The notes: generated from the sequence alone by a model not told the origin. A stretch of 64,000 nucleotides of DNA from Tetrapyrgos nigripes (GCA_013368315.1 JAACJM010000300.1:31583-95582); one strand, 5' to 3'; shown: positions 22,527 to 35,179, numbered from the stretch's first letter. Numbers and translations are program-made.

Positions 22527-24229
22527 TTGCCCGTCTCTGCAAATGGGACTCCTTGTAAGCATGAGTATCCAACGTTATGTAGCCTTAGTCACATAGAATA
22601 TTCTTTTTGTAGAAATGGCTTGGTAAAAGCATCATACACCCCGCTGTTGATGCTATTTTCCCTGAGAGTGATTCAGAAAGTGACGATAGTTTTGATTTCA
22701 CATTCAGTAAGTCAGTCCATTGATAGCAGGTTTATCACGCTACTCACAGCTGATATACAGGCAATACTGAAGATACACTTGTATTACATCAAGATGAAAT
22801 TTCAAGACGTGAGTCTTATGTATTCACCACATCTGAATATATCCTTATACCATTTTGATTAAGATACAAATGTATCTACTTCTTTACCCCCTAATAATGA
22901 CTGTTTTGTACACCGTGAGTGACACAAACACATTAAGTTGTAGGGACTAACCATGAATCCCCTATAGCGCCTGAAGAATACCTAGGAAATCCTGATTCAG
23001 GGGAAGAGAAAGATAATGGTATGTACTTCCCATTGGTAGTGGATATATCTTTCATGAATTTGTCCAGGGAATGCCTCAGACATGGATATAGACAATGGAG
23101 AGCTGGGTTGTCCAGAAGTTAGAACAAGTAAGAGTACCATTGTTTTGAAATCAGTTCAGCAGGATCTTACATGTTATCCTTGATTCCAGTGCCTCCCGTA
23201 AATGAATCATGCGAGGACAAGAGTGGTTAATTCTGATTTCTTTTCAAAATATTTATCTTTCTGACTTTCTTGTGTTCCAGCCCTTGCCTTGTACCTGAAT
23301 GAAGGTAATCCTGGATATGCAATTTTTAGAAACCACCAATACATGACAGCAGTTACACTGTTTAGACGTCCTTGTCCTGCATACTTTACTGGTGGGATCA
23401 CAACAGATGATCAGGCTCGCATTTTGAACTGGCTCCACATCAATGTGCAGTCATTTTTATCAGCCCCACCTAAAGACTTTGAACTATGCATTGCACATGC
23501 ACGAACTCTCTTTTTGGCTCACTGTCACCGTGAGACTTTCTTGGGATGTATTGAAGCAGGGTTGTCAGAGCTGGAGAGAGAGCAGTCAGTTCTCCACCAA
23601 GCATGGCAACGATTGGTTGATTTTAGTGGGAAGACTGTGGATGGCAAAATGAAGAGATTGAAGGCAGATGTTGATAGAGAGGCTCTCCAAATTCTGGAAA
23701 AAGTCATGTTTGATAGATCACAGAAGGCTGGTGTGGCAGGAAGCGAACAATGGGGCCTGGATGTTGGTCCTCCTGAGGATTTGTGGTGGCCTTATGATGG
23801 TCCAGAGAAAAATGATCCAGATCTGCGTGTTGCTACAGAATCTGACCTTGAGGTGCAGTATTATCTTGGCGTTATTAAATATTGTTCTTGCTAACTGTGG
23901 TTTAGGAGAGTGAATTTTGTAAAGCTGAAAGAGAGAAGATGGAGCAGAAGGTAAGGGAGAAGGAGGCAGAGAAGCAGAACCATGCACCTCCACGGCCAAA
24001 ACCAAGGCCATTGACCAAGGAACAAGCAGCAGAACGTAGTAAAAAGGCTTTACAAGAAGCTGGACTTACAGCTGAAAGGCCTGACCTTGCTAAAGAGAAA
24101 GTAGTTAAGACATTGCAGACAGTCCAGGAGAATGCACAGTTGCGTAGATCTAAGCGGGTGGCAGATCAAACAAAAGAGACTGAGGAGACAGAGAATAATA
24201 AAAAATCCAAGAAACAAAGGAAACAATAA
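22527..24229 (+). pseudogene. E1 gene: C-terminal domain of the E-family protein
   Basis: Small exons with acidic linkers (for example ESDSESDDSFDF near 22665-22705) lead to a main exon at about 23279-23860 carrying PCPAYFTGGITTDDQARILNW, FELCIAHARTLFLAH, QAWQRLVDFSGKTVDGK and EQWGLDVGPPEDLWWPYDG. A final exon (about 23907-24229) encodes a Lys/Arg-rich tail with APPRPKPRP and ends KKQRKQ. The same order closes the E2 gene (36479-37440). The peptidase box and PHD finger of E2 are missing here. The conserved domain is unrecognised. The reading frame of this part looks open, so it may still be expressed. The true 5' end is unclear. Confidence 0.55.
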
Positions 24230-24587
24230 TTTAGAATACTGATCTGGGAGGCATACTAAGTAGTTCAGAGTCATAAATGTAGATACAGAGTCCTTGTTAT
24301 CAGCCTGCTGAAATTTTGATCATGAGATCCATGAGAATGATACTGAATATTACTACAGCAGGCAGGTTACTGTCTCAGCATGAATAAGAGTTCAGTCACA
24401 CATCACAGCCAAAAGAAGCTAAGGCCAGATTTGACATTTTCTATTTTTTTCAGATTTTTTTGGATTTTTTTTTTGTCAGAAAGACTGAACTTTCGTTCAT
24501 GCCAGGACAGTAGTATATATGTGCAAATACCATTAGTTCCTTCCAACGGACTCTCATACAACATAAAGGCGAGAAACACAGTATCCG

Positions 24588-24682
24588 CTAGGTACCCGCA
24601 TAGGTGCCCGCATGGTACCCGCATGGTGCCCGCATGGGTACCCGCATGTGCACAGCCACTGCGGGTACCATGCGGGTGCATT
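24588..24682. repeat. E1 internal array of GTACCCGCAT units
   Basis: Repeated GGTACCCGCAT/GGTGCCCGCAT units run downstream of the gene, mostly inverted relative to the left array. Confidence 0.7.
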
Positions 24683-25284
24683 ACCAGCATCCACACAACA
24701 TCTAAATCACTTCTAATGGATTGAAAATAAGGAATGCTGTAGCTCCTGTACTAATAGCCAGTACCTTGACATATTCAATGTGTAGAAATGAATTTCTATC
24801 ATAAATTCTACTAAATCTTAGGCTAAATTCACATTGATCTCGACTTTTCTAGGAATTGGATCTACAAATTGCCTTAGTAAACACTTGAAACATTAGCTCA
24901 GTGATGTATTAGAATGAGTAGACTGCATTTACAATGCGAATTATGAAGAGTTTTATTCATGTGCAGGCTTCATTTCGAGTCTAAGGGTAATTTTGGTACA
25001 TAACTCATAGAATATTGGCATGCAAAGAATGAAAATAGTCTCTACTGCATGCAATAGGCTTTTAGCAATAATATCCAGGCTGTTTTGTGGAGAAATACTT
25101 GAGTTATCAATGAGACTCTAATGTGAATGGGAGTAAGTGGCTGTGCTTATCCATGTACATTTGAGTTTCACTACACTTCGTTGAAGTCCATTTACAAGCT
25201 TTATGTACACTTTTACGCCTCTCTACTATGTTACAAATGCTCGTATGTATGTCATACATTGGTGAACTCAAATGATTACTGGTA

Positions 25285-25337
25285 CCCGGGCCGTACCCGC
25301 AGCCCCGCAGGGGGTACCCGCAGATTTACCTATACCG
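25285..25337. repeat. E1 right end and subterminal repeats
   Basis: GTACCCGCAG-type units lead into the right terminal repeat, which ends at 25337 just before the duplicated CTGGGAACTC. Confidence 0.7.
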
Positions 25338-25516
25338 CTGGGAACTCCACCTTGGAGGCCAGCGGGCCGCAGCGTCGTAAGCAGCATGCTTACACCAACT
25401 TTTTTTTGCAGTATCGCCCTCAGCAACATGGGAAGAAACTCGTGGAATAGACTTCTTTTAGTTCTAACATTACTACGGTGTACCTACTATCTATTTATCT
25501 CGTAGTCTATCGTATC

Positions 25517-26533
25517 TTAATAGTCTGACGGAGCGAAAAGGTTTTCCTCCGAGTAAACCCCACGAGGAATTTGAAGCTGGTGGCTGACAACATTGCCTGT
25601 ATTGGACGAGTTGTTGTTGTAAATATGAATTATACGTAGTGGATTGAGACTAGACAACGCACCAGCTGTACCCAGAGATGGGTTTGCAGTAATATCTGCT
25701 ACGCCAGGCCTAGAGCCTGGGTTGGTCACTCTGGCTGAGTCTTGCACATCGCTATAACCGTTGAATCCTTGGTTCGAAGCGGAACTCTCAGCCTGAGGAT
25801 TCATCCATGAACTCATCCAAAAGTCCATATCGCCTCCAACATTGGCTGAGTTGAACCGTAGTCCCTCGCTTCCTCCCGAGTCAAAGAGGTTCTCAAAGAG
25901 CGGCAAACGTTCAGTATTGGATAGAGTAAGAGTGAAGAGCGCATCGTCGAAAAGCGCACGAGAACCATGACTCGGACCATGAGCATCATGATCATTCAAG
26001 TTTCCAAAAAGTTCGGATCCGGGGGACTGTGACTGTGTATGCGTAACGTGGCGAGCGCTATTGGTATCTGGTGCACACTGAACAAAATCCAGATCCATCA
26101 TGGATCTGGATGATGAATTGGGACTGGGATTGGGATTGGGGTTGGGATTGGGGTTGGGGTTGGGATGCGAGGCAGATAAGAATCGCCATGGCATTGGCTG
26201 TGGTGTATGTGTATGAAAGTGCGAATTTGGGGGTTCTCTGAGGTCCTGCCAGGCCTGATCGCCATTCAGAGATGCTTCGACGGATTCCGGAGACATTTCG
26301 GGTTCATGGGCTCTCTTCCAAGAATGTCGGGTAGTTCCTTGGAATGGATTCGGAGGAACGAATGCCAGTGTCCCGTCGACGTCTTTTGGAACGTCATTTT
26401 GCATACCGGTCAATGCGATTATCTCCCAAATGTAATCCCTTTGATTGTCACATGAAAGACAAGTCCGAGTCGATGCTTAAGTACGAGCGAGCAGACGATT
26501 GAAGAAAGAATTCACATACACATATGTACCTGC
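25517..26533 (-). pseudogene. Zn2Cys6 transcription factor gene, 3' segment
   Basis: This minus-strand piece continues the gene interrupted by copia copy 2. Right of the insertion the exon reads WQAAG; here it resumes TYV, followed by a GTATGT donor and a last exon starting DYIWEIIALTG. That aligns with the WQSAGRLWDILYELA type of end in fungal-specific transcription factor domains. The remainder is a low-complexity tail with an Asn-Pro repeat (about 26110-26165) and ends NLFAPSDY at 25517. The duplicated target CCTGC is at 26529-26533. See the segments at 33608-35023 and 50499-52051. Confidence 0.8.
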
Positions 26534-26902
26534 TGTTAAGCAGGCATGGTACGGTTCTGTACACTACTAAACGCAGTGGCAACTACGCTACTTACCTGGG
26601 GATAAGAGATAGCTTGTTAGGCTTGTTAGAGGCTTGTTAGAGCGATGTGGGTTAAGTATGAAACTTGTTATTAGGAGGACTATCTACGAGTCCTTATATA
26701 CCTTTTAGGAGGTACAAATACATGTAAACTAATACTAGAGTAACAATAAGATTCTATTGTACTTGATAGAACAATGCTGGTTTCATACACTATTGTCGTA
26801 CTACACTTATTGTCTATATAATCTTATTGTTCTATTTATAACTATTACTATTGTTCTACATAGATGTCGTTGATGGCTGCAACTGAATGCGCCAATTCAA
26901 CA
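26534..26902 (-). repeat. 3' LTR of copia copy 2
   Basis: 369 bp; in reverse complement it begins TGTTGAATTGGCGC and ends TTAACA. The polypurine tract complement CTCCCCCTTG follows at 26903. Confidence 0.95.
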
Positions 26903-27018
26903 CTCCCCCTTGCTAAGCAGCACGGTAGTGCGCGTAAGCATAGGTAGGCGCTGTAAGCAGCCATGGAAGGAAGGGATCCAGTGCCTCGACGTTTTCGATG
27001 CGATTTATAGGACTTTCT

Positions 27019-30000
27019 TTAATTATAAAACTGAAGTCCTAATTGTTTCCTGAACTTTTCAAACTTTACATGATCTAGAGCTTTAGTGAGCAGATCTGCA
27101 GGGTTATTACTTCCTTCAATGAAGAATAACTTGACTGTCTCGTCGATGACTTTTTCTCGAACAAAATGATATCGAATATCAATGTGCTTGGTTCGCTTAT
27201 CCGTGACAGGGTTTGATGCAATAAAAATTGATCCCTGATTGTCACCATAAATTGGAATAGCGTGAAGAGGATATTCGATTTCACTGAGAAGAGTCTTGAA
27301 CCAACAGACTTGTCGACTGCAGTCACTAAGTGCCATGTATTCAGCTTCAGTCGAAGATAGAGCAACTGTCTTTTGTTGTCTAGACGTCCAGCTAAATGGT
27401 GCTTGGGCTAATTGTAGAAAGAAGCCAGTTTGAGATTTGCGAGTTCCAGGATCTGATCCCCAATCAGAGTCTGTATAGGCTGATAAGCCTTCTCCCCCTC
27501 GACCGTTATACACAAGAGCATATTTTCTAGTGCCAACGAGATAACGGCAAATGTCTTTCGCCTTATTGTAGTGTTCTTGTGAGGGGTTTGCAGCAAATTG
27601 CGCAAGTTTTGTGACAGCAAAGGAAATATCAGGACGTGTTCCTAACATTAAATAAAGTAAGGATCCGATTATCTCCTGATAACTTTGACGAAGAGTATAA
27701 TTGACAGGAGTGTCTTCTGGAAGAGGAAGAGGGTGATAATTGCCGGTAATGGGGTAGCAGAAGCTTTCGCGTTTTGCATTCCATAAGTCTCTAGGATTTT
27801 ATCCAGATAAGCGCACTGGTCTAAAGAGACCTTGCTGCCTTTCCTGGTAATTCTCATCCTAAGGAATTCTTTGGCATCGCCTAGATCCCTACATTCCCAT
27901 TTCTTCATAAAGTTTCCTTTGAGTCGTAAGACTAAGGTTTTATTAGCTCCACAGAATAGAGCGTCATCCACATAGATTATGGCAATGACGATAGAATTTT
28001 CAATAAGATTTTTGTTGGCGTCATAGCGTTTGTGAATGAAGATTCCGGCGTCGGAAATGATTCATTTAAAACCAAGTTCCGCCATGGACTTATCAAGACT
28101 TTTCCACTGCGCAAGTCCTGCTTGTTTGAGTCCGTAAAGAGCACGAAGAAGTCGGACGACTTTATGCTCTTGTCCTTTTACTTTAAAGGCTTCCGGTTGT
28201 TCCATATAGATTTCTTCATTGAGTAAGCCATATAAATAGGCTGATCGGACATCGACACCGGACACGTGCCAGCCCTTAAGTGCAGCTAAAGCGAAGATTA
28301 AGCGCACAGTCTCGAATCGAACAACAGGTGAATATATTTGATCAAAGTCTATGCCTTCGACCTGTGAAAAACCTTTTGCAACGAGTCTTGCCTTTTTACG
28401 ACCGTCAGACTTGATGTCGAAGACCCATTGGTTTTTGATAACTTTCCTATCTTTAGGTCTTTCGACCAATTCATAGGTGTCGCGCTTGCGAAGAGCCTCT
28501 AGTTCTTCGCAGCAAGCGACTTTCCATTCCTCCTGCTCAGCTATAGGTAAGCAAGCAATATCTTTGAATGTCCATTCGCGAATATTACGAACATTCGGTT
28601 GATTCCCATCATTCTTCGAAGTAACCTTCTGAATAAGCAAGTGGGAATCGATTTCTCCAGGAGCAATTGCCTGCATAAGCAAGAAATTTATAGATACTCC
28701 CCCTTCACGGCATGGTTCTGCCATTTCTTCTGATTCAGGGCGTGCAGAGTCATCACTCTCGGTTTGCTGCTCTCCCTGGGGTGCGCTTCTGGATGCAGAA
28801 CTAGGTCCGGGAACCTGTTGCTCTGCAGCTTGTTGACGTCGGTTTTTCTCTCTGAGCGTCTCTCTCTGCTTTAGCTTTTGCTTCCACTCTTTTATCAGCT
28901 GCGATTTGAGGTTCAAGATCGCGTTCAACTTCTACAGGGTGTTTATCCCTGTATCGTTTGGGTACAGTACCAGTACGCTCGCTTCGACGCGTTGGTTCTG
29001 TTGGTGGCTGTCTTTGTCTAGGAGCTCTGGGCTTTCGAGGTGCCTGAGGAGGTGGTGTCTCCATTGGCGGCGGTGTTACCGTTCTTCTAGGCTCAGAGTC
29101 ACTATCTGGAGACGAAGGCGGTGGATCCTGTTCAGGTTCGTTGTCACGAAGTTGATCAGGTCTCCTTATGGAAGGGATGCGAGGAGGACGATGATTAAAA
29201 TCTTCATCATCATCGTCAGGGATTGGTTGTGGTAGAGGAGTGTCATCGCTTTGCGACGACTCGATAGGAAGTTGTTTTGAACTACGAGATTGAGTTTTAC
29301 ATCGAGGAAAAAAGTCTTCCTCAAACACGGCCTGCGGGGATGTAAATTCCGCATTGTTTGTATGCATGAAAAGATTTCCACGTTTTCCTGGTGCTACACC
29401 AAGATATGTCATGAGTTCTGACTTGGAAGCGAGTTTGTTCTTTCGAGTTTCCTCGGGTTTAAAGACGTAAGCTCCACAGCCAAAAACTCGCAAATGATCG
29501 ATACGTGGTTTTTCCTTTTCAAGCATTTCAAATGGAGTTATCCATTTGTGTCGTCGTAAAGGAGTACGTCGATAGACATACAATCCATGACGGACAGCAT
29601 ATTCCCACCAAGATTTAGGTAGACATGCTAACTTCATCATTGCCAGTGCCTTATCCATTAGAGTGCGTATAAAGCGCTCCGCTCGACCATTCTGTTGATG
29701 AATGTATGGTGCACTGTTAAGGATTCTAACACCCTTTTCTAGTAACATTTCTCGGTAGGTGCCTTTGATGAATTCACCACCCATATCAGACATCCACTGT
29801 TCGACTTTCGTCTTATATTGAGTTTCTACGATTGCAAGGAACTGGCGAGTGGCAGTTAGTGGTTGTTTCTTGTCTTTAAGAAATCGTATCCAAGCATCTG
29901 AAGTGTAATCATCAAAGAAGACGATTATGTACTTGTACTTGTGGTAGGATATCGTGGGGTATTCATGTAAATCCATATGAATAATTTGGAAAGGACGAGT

Positions 30001-31440
30001 AGCACATCGTTCGTTAGGAGGGTAAGCCTGTCTGGGAGTTTTGCCTTCAAGACAGCCTTTGCACAAAGGAAGTTCCTTTGGAATAATGAATTCAGGAGTG
30101 CCAAGGGTGTGTTGTCAGACATGTTTTAGAACATCACGAGAGGGATGCCCTATACGACGATGTAAAGTCTCATAGTTGATAAGATAAACCAAAAGATTGG
30201 CTTTAGAAGCGACAATTTTCGATTTGTGTGGAAGATAGTATAGCGTTTCTTCCAGTATACGCTTTGAGAAAGTCAAGAATGTTGTATTTCTCGATATGGT
30301 GATTTGATCGGAGTCACCGCGCATAAACATGTTGTCATTTAAGAATTGACCGACAGATAAGAGTCATTGATTTAAATCGGGAATGTAATAGACCGGATAT
30401 AATTTCATAACTCTTTTACGTTGAGAGATCAGAACTGTTCCGGATGCACGAATGTTCGTGAATCCATTGGCAGTTTTCACTGGAATTGGTTTTATATAAC
30501 TCAATTCAACAAAGTCATTGATGTCGAACATAAAATGCGCTGATGCTCCAGAATCAAGTAACCATCCATCACTGAAGTGGATTTTGACAGTATCAGATCT
30601 CTTTTTCTTACACTTCTGGCATAGTGAGAACAGAGTGCCACAGGCACATAAATATTTATTGTTGCCGCCAGGGCTAGTGTACAGATCATTATAAATAAAA
30701 GGGGTTGTTAAACCCAGAGGAGCGGTATGTAATAAATATATACATGAAGAACCTGCTTCCAAATTACGAGCTGCTGGAAAAAGCACATCAGTACTTTTAT
30801 TTATAAGATCTGAATTGAGATCTGACCTGAGATAACCATTGTCCATGCCGGAGACTTCAGAGTCTAAGGACCAGCCATAATTATTTGCGGCATTGACGGT
30901 AACCATGGCGGGGGTAGAAGGTCGTGGACTTGGAATTCCGTACGATGAGGTGTCCTCTAGGGGTGATGTAGGAAGACTCATCCTGCTGAGCGATGGCGGA
31001 GTCGACATGTACTCGAGGTCGCTTGTTTCGGATAGGCTCGGAGACATGCTCCGGAGTTCTGGCATTGAACTCGGAGTTGGAGCCCTGGAGGGTAATTCCA
31101 TCCCTCCTAGTCCGATTGTTGCGTCTCGCTGCCAATCGATCAGCTCGTCGTACCTTCCATCCTCGTTTTGGAGATGTGGAGTCAGCCATTCCCATCCCGT
31201 TGAAGTCGTTCCAGGTGTTGGGCTTGCAACACGGCTGGACGGTAAGGATTGAGTGGTCGTGCCATTGGGATGTGCAGGAAGTGAGCCACTTGGCATCTCG
31301 CTGCGGACTGCAGCAATGCGTTGGGCCAGTGAAAGAGTGCCTGTTGAGGCAACGGTGTTCAGTGCTGCTCGGAGTGGTTCCCCATAGATGTGTAGGGAAT
31401 CCTCAGGATTCTGGAACCTCTCCCAAGGTGCATTGCGCAC
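27019..31440 (-). pseudogene. copia pol region, copy 2
   Basis: It has the same protease, integrase, reverse transcriptase and RNase H order as copy 1. This copy keeps sense codons at both positions where copy 1 has TGA, but has its own TGA codons at 30364-30366, 30115-30117 and 28062-28064. Frames also shift near 28850 and near 27740. A CACGTLFSLCQKC motif, seen more fully here than in copy 1, lies just before the protease (about 30610-30650). Confidence 0.92.
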
Positions 31441-32922
31441 TGGAGTATATTGGCAGCAGGATCCTGGGCAAGACGGTCAATAAGTGGAACAGGGGTCCTG
31501 GTGTCCTGAGGCACCTTTACACCTGACTCCGTCATTGTGGAGCCAAACACACTTCCGAGTTCCGATGTGTTCACCAGGGTGTCCTCGTTCGAATTGGCAT
31601 CTTCTTCCTCCACGCATGCCATATCGGCATCTGAACCGGTCTGAGTTCCGGGATATTCACCGTTCCAACCATTCCAGTTACCAGCATCACCCCAACCATC
31701 AGAAGATGATTTAAGGTTGTTCCAATAGATGTGTTCCGTGAGAGTGCGTTTGGGACGAGGAGCAGGAGTAAGTGAAGTGAAGGAGGAAAGATCGGGATGA
31801 GACATGACGACATCTTCAAGAGTAGCAACAGTCTCACCAGATGGTCTAGCGCCTATATCGCGTGCAAGGTTGATAGCTCTTTTGGTACCTGTGACGAAGG
31901 CGTCAAAAGGCTTTTCCGTTTCCATAAAGAATGGCTTATGGGTATCAACTGCAGCGGGCGTGTCGACGACGGTGACTGTGTGCATCATGGGAGACATGTC
32001 CTCATGGAGGAGATGTGCCTGGCCTTGTCTCTTGGCCTGTTCAAACTTTCCAGCTCGACCTCCTCGACGGAAATGAGCTTTTCCTTTGCCCTTTTCCTTG
32101 CCCTTCCCCTTGTTATTTCCATTAGAGCCATTGGCTCCATTAGCGCCGCTGCTGCTGCTGTTGGAAACTAGGGTTACCATCCTTTCGCTTGACAGCAGAA
32201 AGACGGTTGGCATGGGCTTTCCCTGAAGGCCCCTTGAAAGCTCCTTGGCGAGATTCCCAAATATTTACAATCTCGCTTTGTAGTTCATCGAGACTTTGTC
32301 CATCAATCTGTTTGATAGAGCATTGAGTATACTGGTTGATAAGATACTCGTATCTGGGGGGAAGTTTGGAGATGATGAACATAACGATGAGGAAGTTGGC
32401 GATTTTTGTAATGGAAGTGGCTGAGGAGTCGTAGGAAGGAACACCGGCGGCACTGACCCTATCGAAATGCATGCAAATAAGCTCGACCGCAGCACTAGGA
32501 TTGGCGTCGTTAGGAATGATGATGGAAGTGGCACGTTTGAAATCCATGTAGATTGCGGAAACACCAGGTTTCCCGTAGGTTTTCTTGAGAAAGACCCAAA
32601 TGGCCTTGGCAGTAGTCATTCCAAGCGTCTTCTGACGAACGGGAGGAGAGAGACGAAGCTTGATAGACCCAATGGCCTTATCGTTCTTCTCATCCCAGTC
32701 AGCCTGTTTCTTTTGAGCCGCTGTGATAGCCTCAGCTTGAGCCGCCGCGTCTTCAGCAGATAGAGGGGAGACGGTACTCACTTCGGCATCATCGGGGCGA
32801 TCAGAGCTAAGGACAGAACTAAGTCCAGTAGCCTGCAACCAGGTGAGAAGGATGTCAGCCCAGATGTTGAAATCAACACCGGCAAAGACAGGTACAGTGG
32901 TCATCAGGACGTTTGAAGACAT
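31441..32922 (-). pseudogene. copia gag region, copy 2
   Basis: Starts MSSNVLMTTVPVFAG at 32922 (an in-frame ATG lies 24 bases upstream). A loss inside the CAG/AGC repeat near 32145-32160 shifts the frame, and another shift lies near 31430. UBN2-type Gag with a Gly/Lys-repeat basic tail. Confidence 0.85.
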
Positions 32923-33042
32923 CTTTGATAATTCTGGGGAAGTCAACTGTCAGCATTTATCCATATGAAGAATAAGAAGGCAGCATTTAAATGCGCCATG
33001 CGAAAGTGAAAAGAGGCAGCGATGAACACGCCATGACAGTGA

Positions 33043-33234
33043 CTACTCCCCTAGATTGTCAACAACTGCAGCTGGACATAAGTCCTGCGCTGTTGGACAT
33101 ATCGTCAAGCCATTAAAGGCGACGCAGGCTGCCACAAGGGCGCCACTGGCAGCCATGAAGGCGCCATCCAGGTAGTATGCGAAGTCTATGGTTTGCAGCC
33201 GTTGAAGGCGCTCCCAAGGGCCTTCGGGGCCCAT
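33043..33234 (-). CDS. Leader ORF of copia copy 2, starting in the primer binding site
   Basis: A 63-codon frame from the ATG inside GGTTATGGGCCC to VVDNLGE. Equivalent frames are open in copies 1 and 3. Translation is unproven. Confidence 0.4.
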   Translation of the reverse strand: MGPEGPWERLQRLQTIDFAYYLDGAFMAASGALVAACVAFNGLTICPTAQDLCPAAVVDNLGE

Positions 33235-33238
33235 AACC

Positions 33239-33607
33239 TGTTAAGCAGGCATGGTACGGTTCTGTACACTACTAAACGCAGTGGCAACTACGCTACTTAC
33301 CTGGGGATAAGAGATAGCTTGTTAGGCTTGTTAGAGGCTTGTTAGAGCGATGTGGGTTAAGTATGAAACTTGTTATTAGGAGGACTATCTACGAGTCCTT
33401 ATATACCTTTTAGGAGGTACAAATACATGTAAACTAATACTAGAGTAACAATAAGATTCTATTGTACTTGATAGAACAATGCTGGTTTCGTACACTATTG
33501 TCGTACTACACTTATTGTCTATATAATCTTATTGTTCTATTTATAACTATTACTATTGTTCTACATAGATGTCGTTGATGGCTGCAACTGAATGCGCCAA
33601 TTCAACA
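33239..33607 (-). repeat. 5' LTR of copia copy 2
   Basis: 369 bp, next to the primer binding site complement GGGCCCATAACC at 33227-33238. The duplicated target CCTGC follows at 33608. Confidence 0.95.
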
Positions 33608-35023
33608 CCTGCAGCTTGCCACCTAACGCGAACAGTTTAGTTGTTAGTTGTACGGTCAAATACAGGGCCAAATCAAGCCAAATCAGTCATTTTGATGATA
33701 CATGATACATGATGCACACTCACCTAGACTCACAAGACTGGATAATCTTAATGCACTTGTACACATCCACCATCTCTGAACTCACGTCCACGTCAACATC
33801 CCCCTCTCCGGTCGACGTACGCATATGCATGTGCAGGCGTTTCTCTCGCCGTGCGTTCAATATCAGAACCACAGCCGAGGTGTACAATGCCATCTATAAT
33901 ATACGCGTACGATCCCGATCCTATCCTATCAGTACGTGTACGAAATACGAAATCCAAAGGACCAGGCAGGAATGACTATGTACGTAGTAGGATCCAGTGA
34001 TATAACTCACCAACACATTGTGAAGTGGTAAAACCTCTCTCTTATTCTGCTCCTCCATCACACGACAGCAAGACCTAGCCGCATTGACACATATAACCAA
34101 AGAAGGCGAATTTTGCGAGAGCTTGACAGTGGCAGTGGATACCGCTCCGGGATGTCTAGAAATCTGCGGAATCGAAGCTTTGTGTACGAATATCTGGACC
34201 CAGTAATACATCGCATGTAGAAAGGTGGATTGGTTGAAGAAGTTTTGGTTTTCGATTGGGTGGTGTGGGTTCCATTTCACTGTACATATCGGTGTATGAG
34301 AAGATTTGGAACTATTTGGTCATGTATGTAGGACAGATGCTCACGATGAGACGGAATATCCTCCAACCACTTTGCCAATGAAGTATCGATCTCCTTAACC
34401 ACTTTCTCGTTCCATTCAGGACCTGACAAACCTGGGCCCGATGTGGTCCAAAAATGGGACCGTCGTACAGAGTACTTTCAAACCGTGACGTAGGTTGGGA
34501 AATCCGATGCGTCAACAATAGAAATCCAAGCCAAGCCAAGAAAGAACTCGAGCTCACCAACGAATGCTGAGCAAAGCTCATAATATCGAGCAATTTGATG
34601 AACGCATTACAGGCGGCGACATACGATGGTTTGTCCAGTGGTTGCTGAAATGCATGCTGAGGATCATCCGTTTCCCAATATTCGTCATCACATTCAATTG
34701 GTAGGTCGACTTCCAAACTGCTTGGTTTGGATGTCGGGGTTGGGGTTGGTATCGTGGGAGAAGATTCAGAAGAGTAAACGTCAGTGGGGATTCATCATTC
34801 TGTACGAGACGAAGGGGAGGGCCCAGGGGAGGTGGAAGCGATATCAATCAAAAGAAAAGAAAAGTACTCGTACTCACTCATCCATAGAAATGGCCCTTGG
34901 CCTGTTCATGAACGTACTGACGATGATATCCAGAATGTATAGACACCAAAACGCTCGTCTCAACAACTCGCTTTCGATCGTCGATTTAGCTTTACCGGTG
35001 CTGGCGTTTTGACCAAGTTTACT
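33608..35023 (-). pseudogene. Zn2Cys6 transcription factor gene, middle segment
   Basis: Exons on the minus strand, in order: KLGQNASTGKAKS running into SELLRRAFWCLYILD and NRPRAISMDE; then EVDLPIECDDEYWE to SFAQHSL; then SGPEWNEKVVKEIDT; then FNQSTFLHAMYYWVQIFVH and PSLVICVNAARSC; then EMVDVYKCIKIIQSCESR and WQAAG. This is the fungal-specific transcription factor domain in family order, with GT-AG introns between. Copia copy 2 interrupts it at 33607/33608 and the Plavaka element at 35023/35024. Confidence 0.85.
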
Positions 35024-35060
35024 CATCAGGAAAAACCTAAGATTGAAATTTGTATAAAAT
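35024..35060 (+). repeat. Plavaka left terminal inverted repeat
   Basis: Begins CATCAGGAAAAACC; the first ten bases are identical to the right end in reverse complement and the rest partly matches. Confidence 0.7.
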
Positions 35061-35179
35061 ACAGACATAAATGGTAACAACGGTAGTATTGAGTGTCAAG
35101 TCGGAAAAAATAAGACAATTATTTGACGTACTCAGTCATATCAGTAATATTGGTGGCATATCTCACCCGGTACTGGTAA

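Larger units (their letters stand above)
22206..25337 (+). mobile_element. E1: TIR element with 10-bp target duplication and isopeptidase-family cargo remnant
   Basis: The ends are inverted repeats: left GGGTATCGGAAATCTGCGG, right (reverse complement) CGGTATAGGTAAATCTGCGG. They are flanked by a perfect 10-bp duplication CTGGGAACTC (22196-22205, 25338-25347). Arrays of TGCGGGTAC-like repeats lie just inside both ends. The only gene is the C-terminal part of the protein also encoded by E2 (35169-43033). No recognised transposase is present, so E1 is probably a non-autonomous deletion derivative. A 10-bp duplication is in the range known for Mutator-like elements, but the family is not assigned. 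Confidence 0.8.
26534..33607 (-). mobile_element. Ty1/copia LTR retrotransposon, copy 2, complete but inactivated
   Basis: 7,074 bp, the same family as copy 1 but reversed. LTRs are 369 bp (26534-26902 and 33239-33607) and differ at one position I can see (CG versus CA near 26785/33490). A perfect 5-bp target duplication CCTGC flanks it (26529-26533, 33608-33612). It interrupts a short coding exon of the transcription factor gene. Frameshifts and TGA codons break its gag and pol. Confidence 0.95.

Noticed and set aside
24403..24724. Open frames rich in His/Gly/Thr over the E1 internal array
   Set aside because: Produced by the tandem GTACCCGCAT units; no gene structure.
26534..26902. Copia copy 2 insertion exactly at a splice donor
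   Set aside because: Rechecking the frame shows the exon continues GGT ACA TAT GT to a GTATGT donor, so the insertion is inside the exon.
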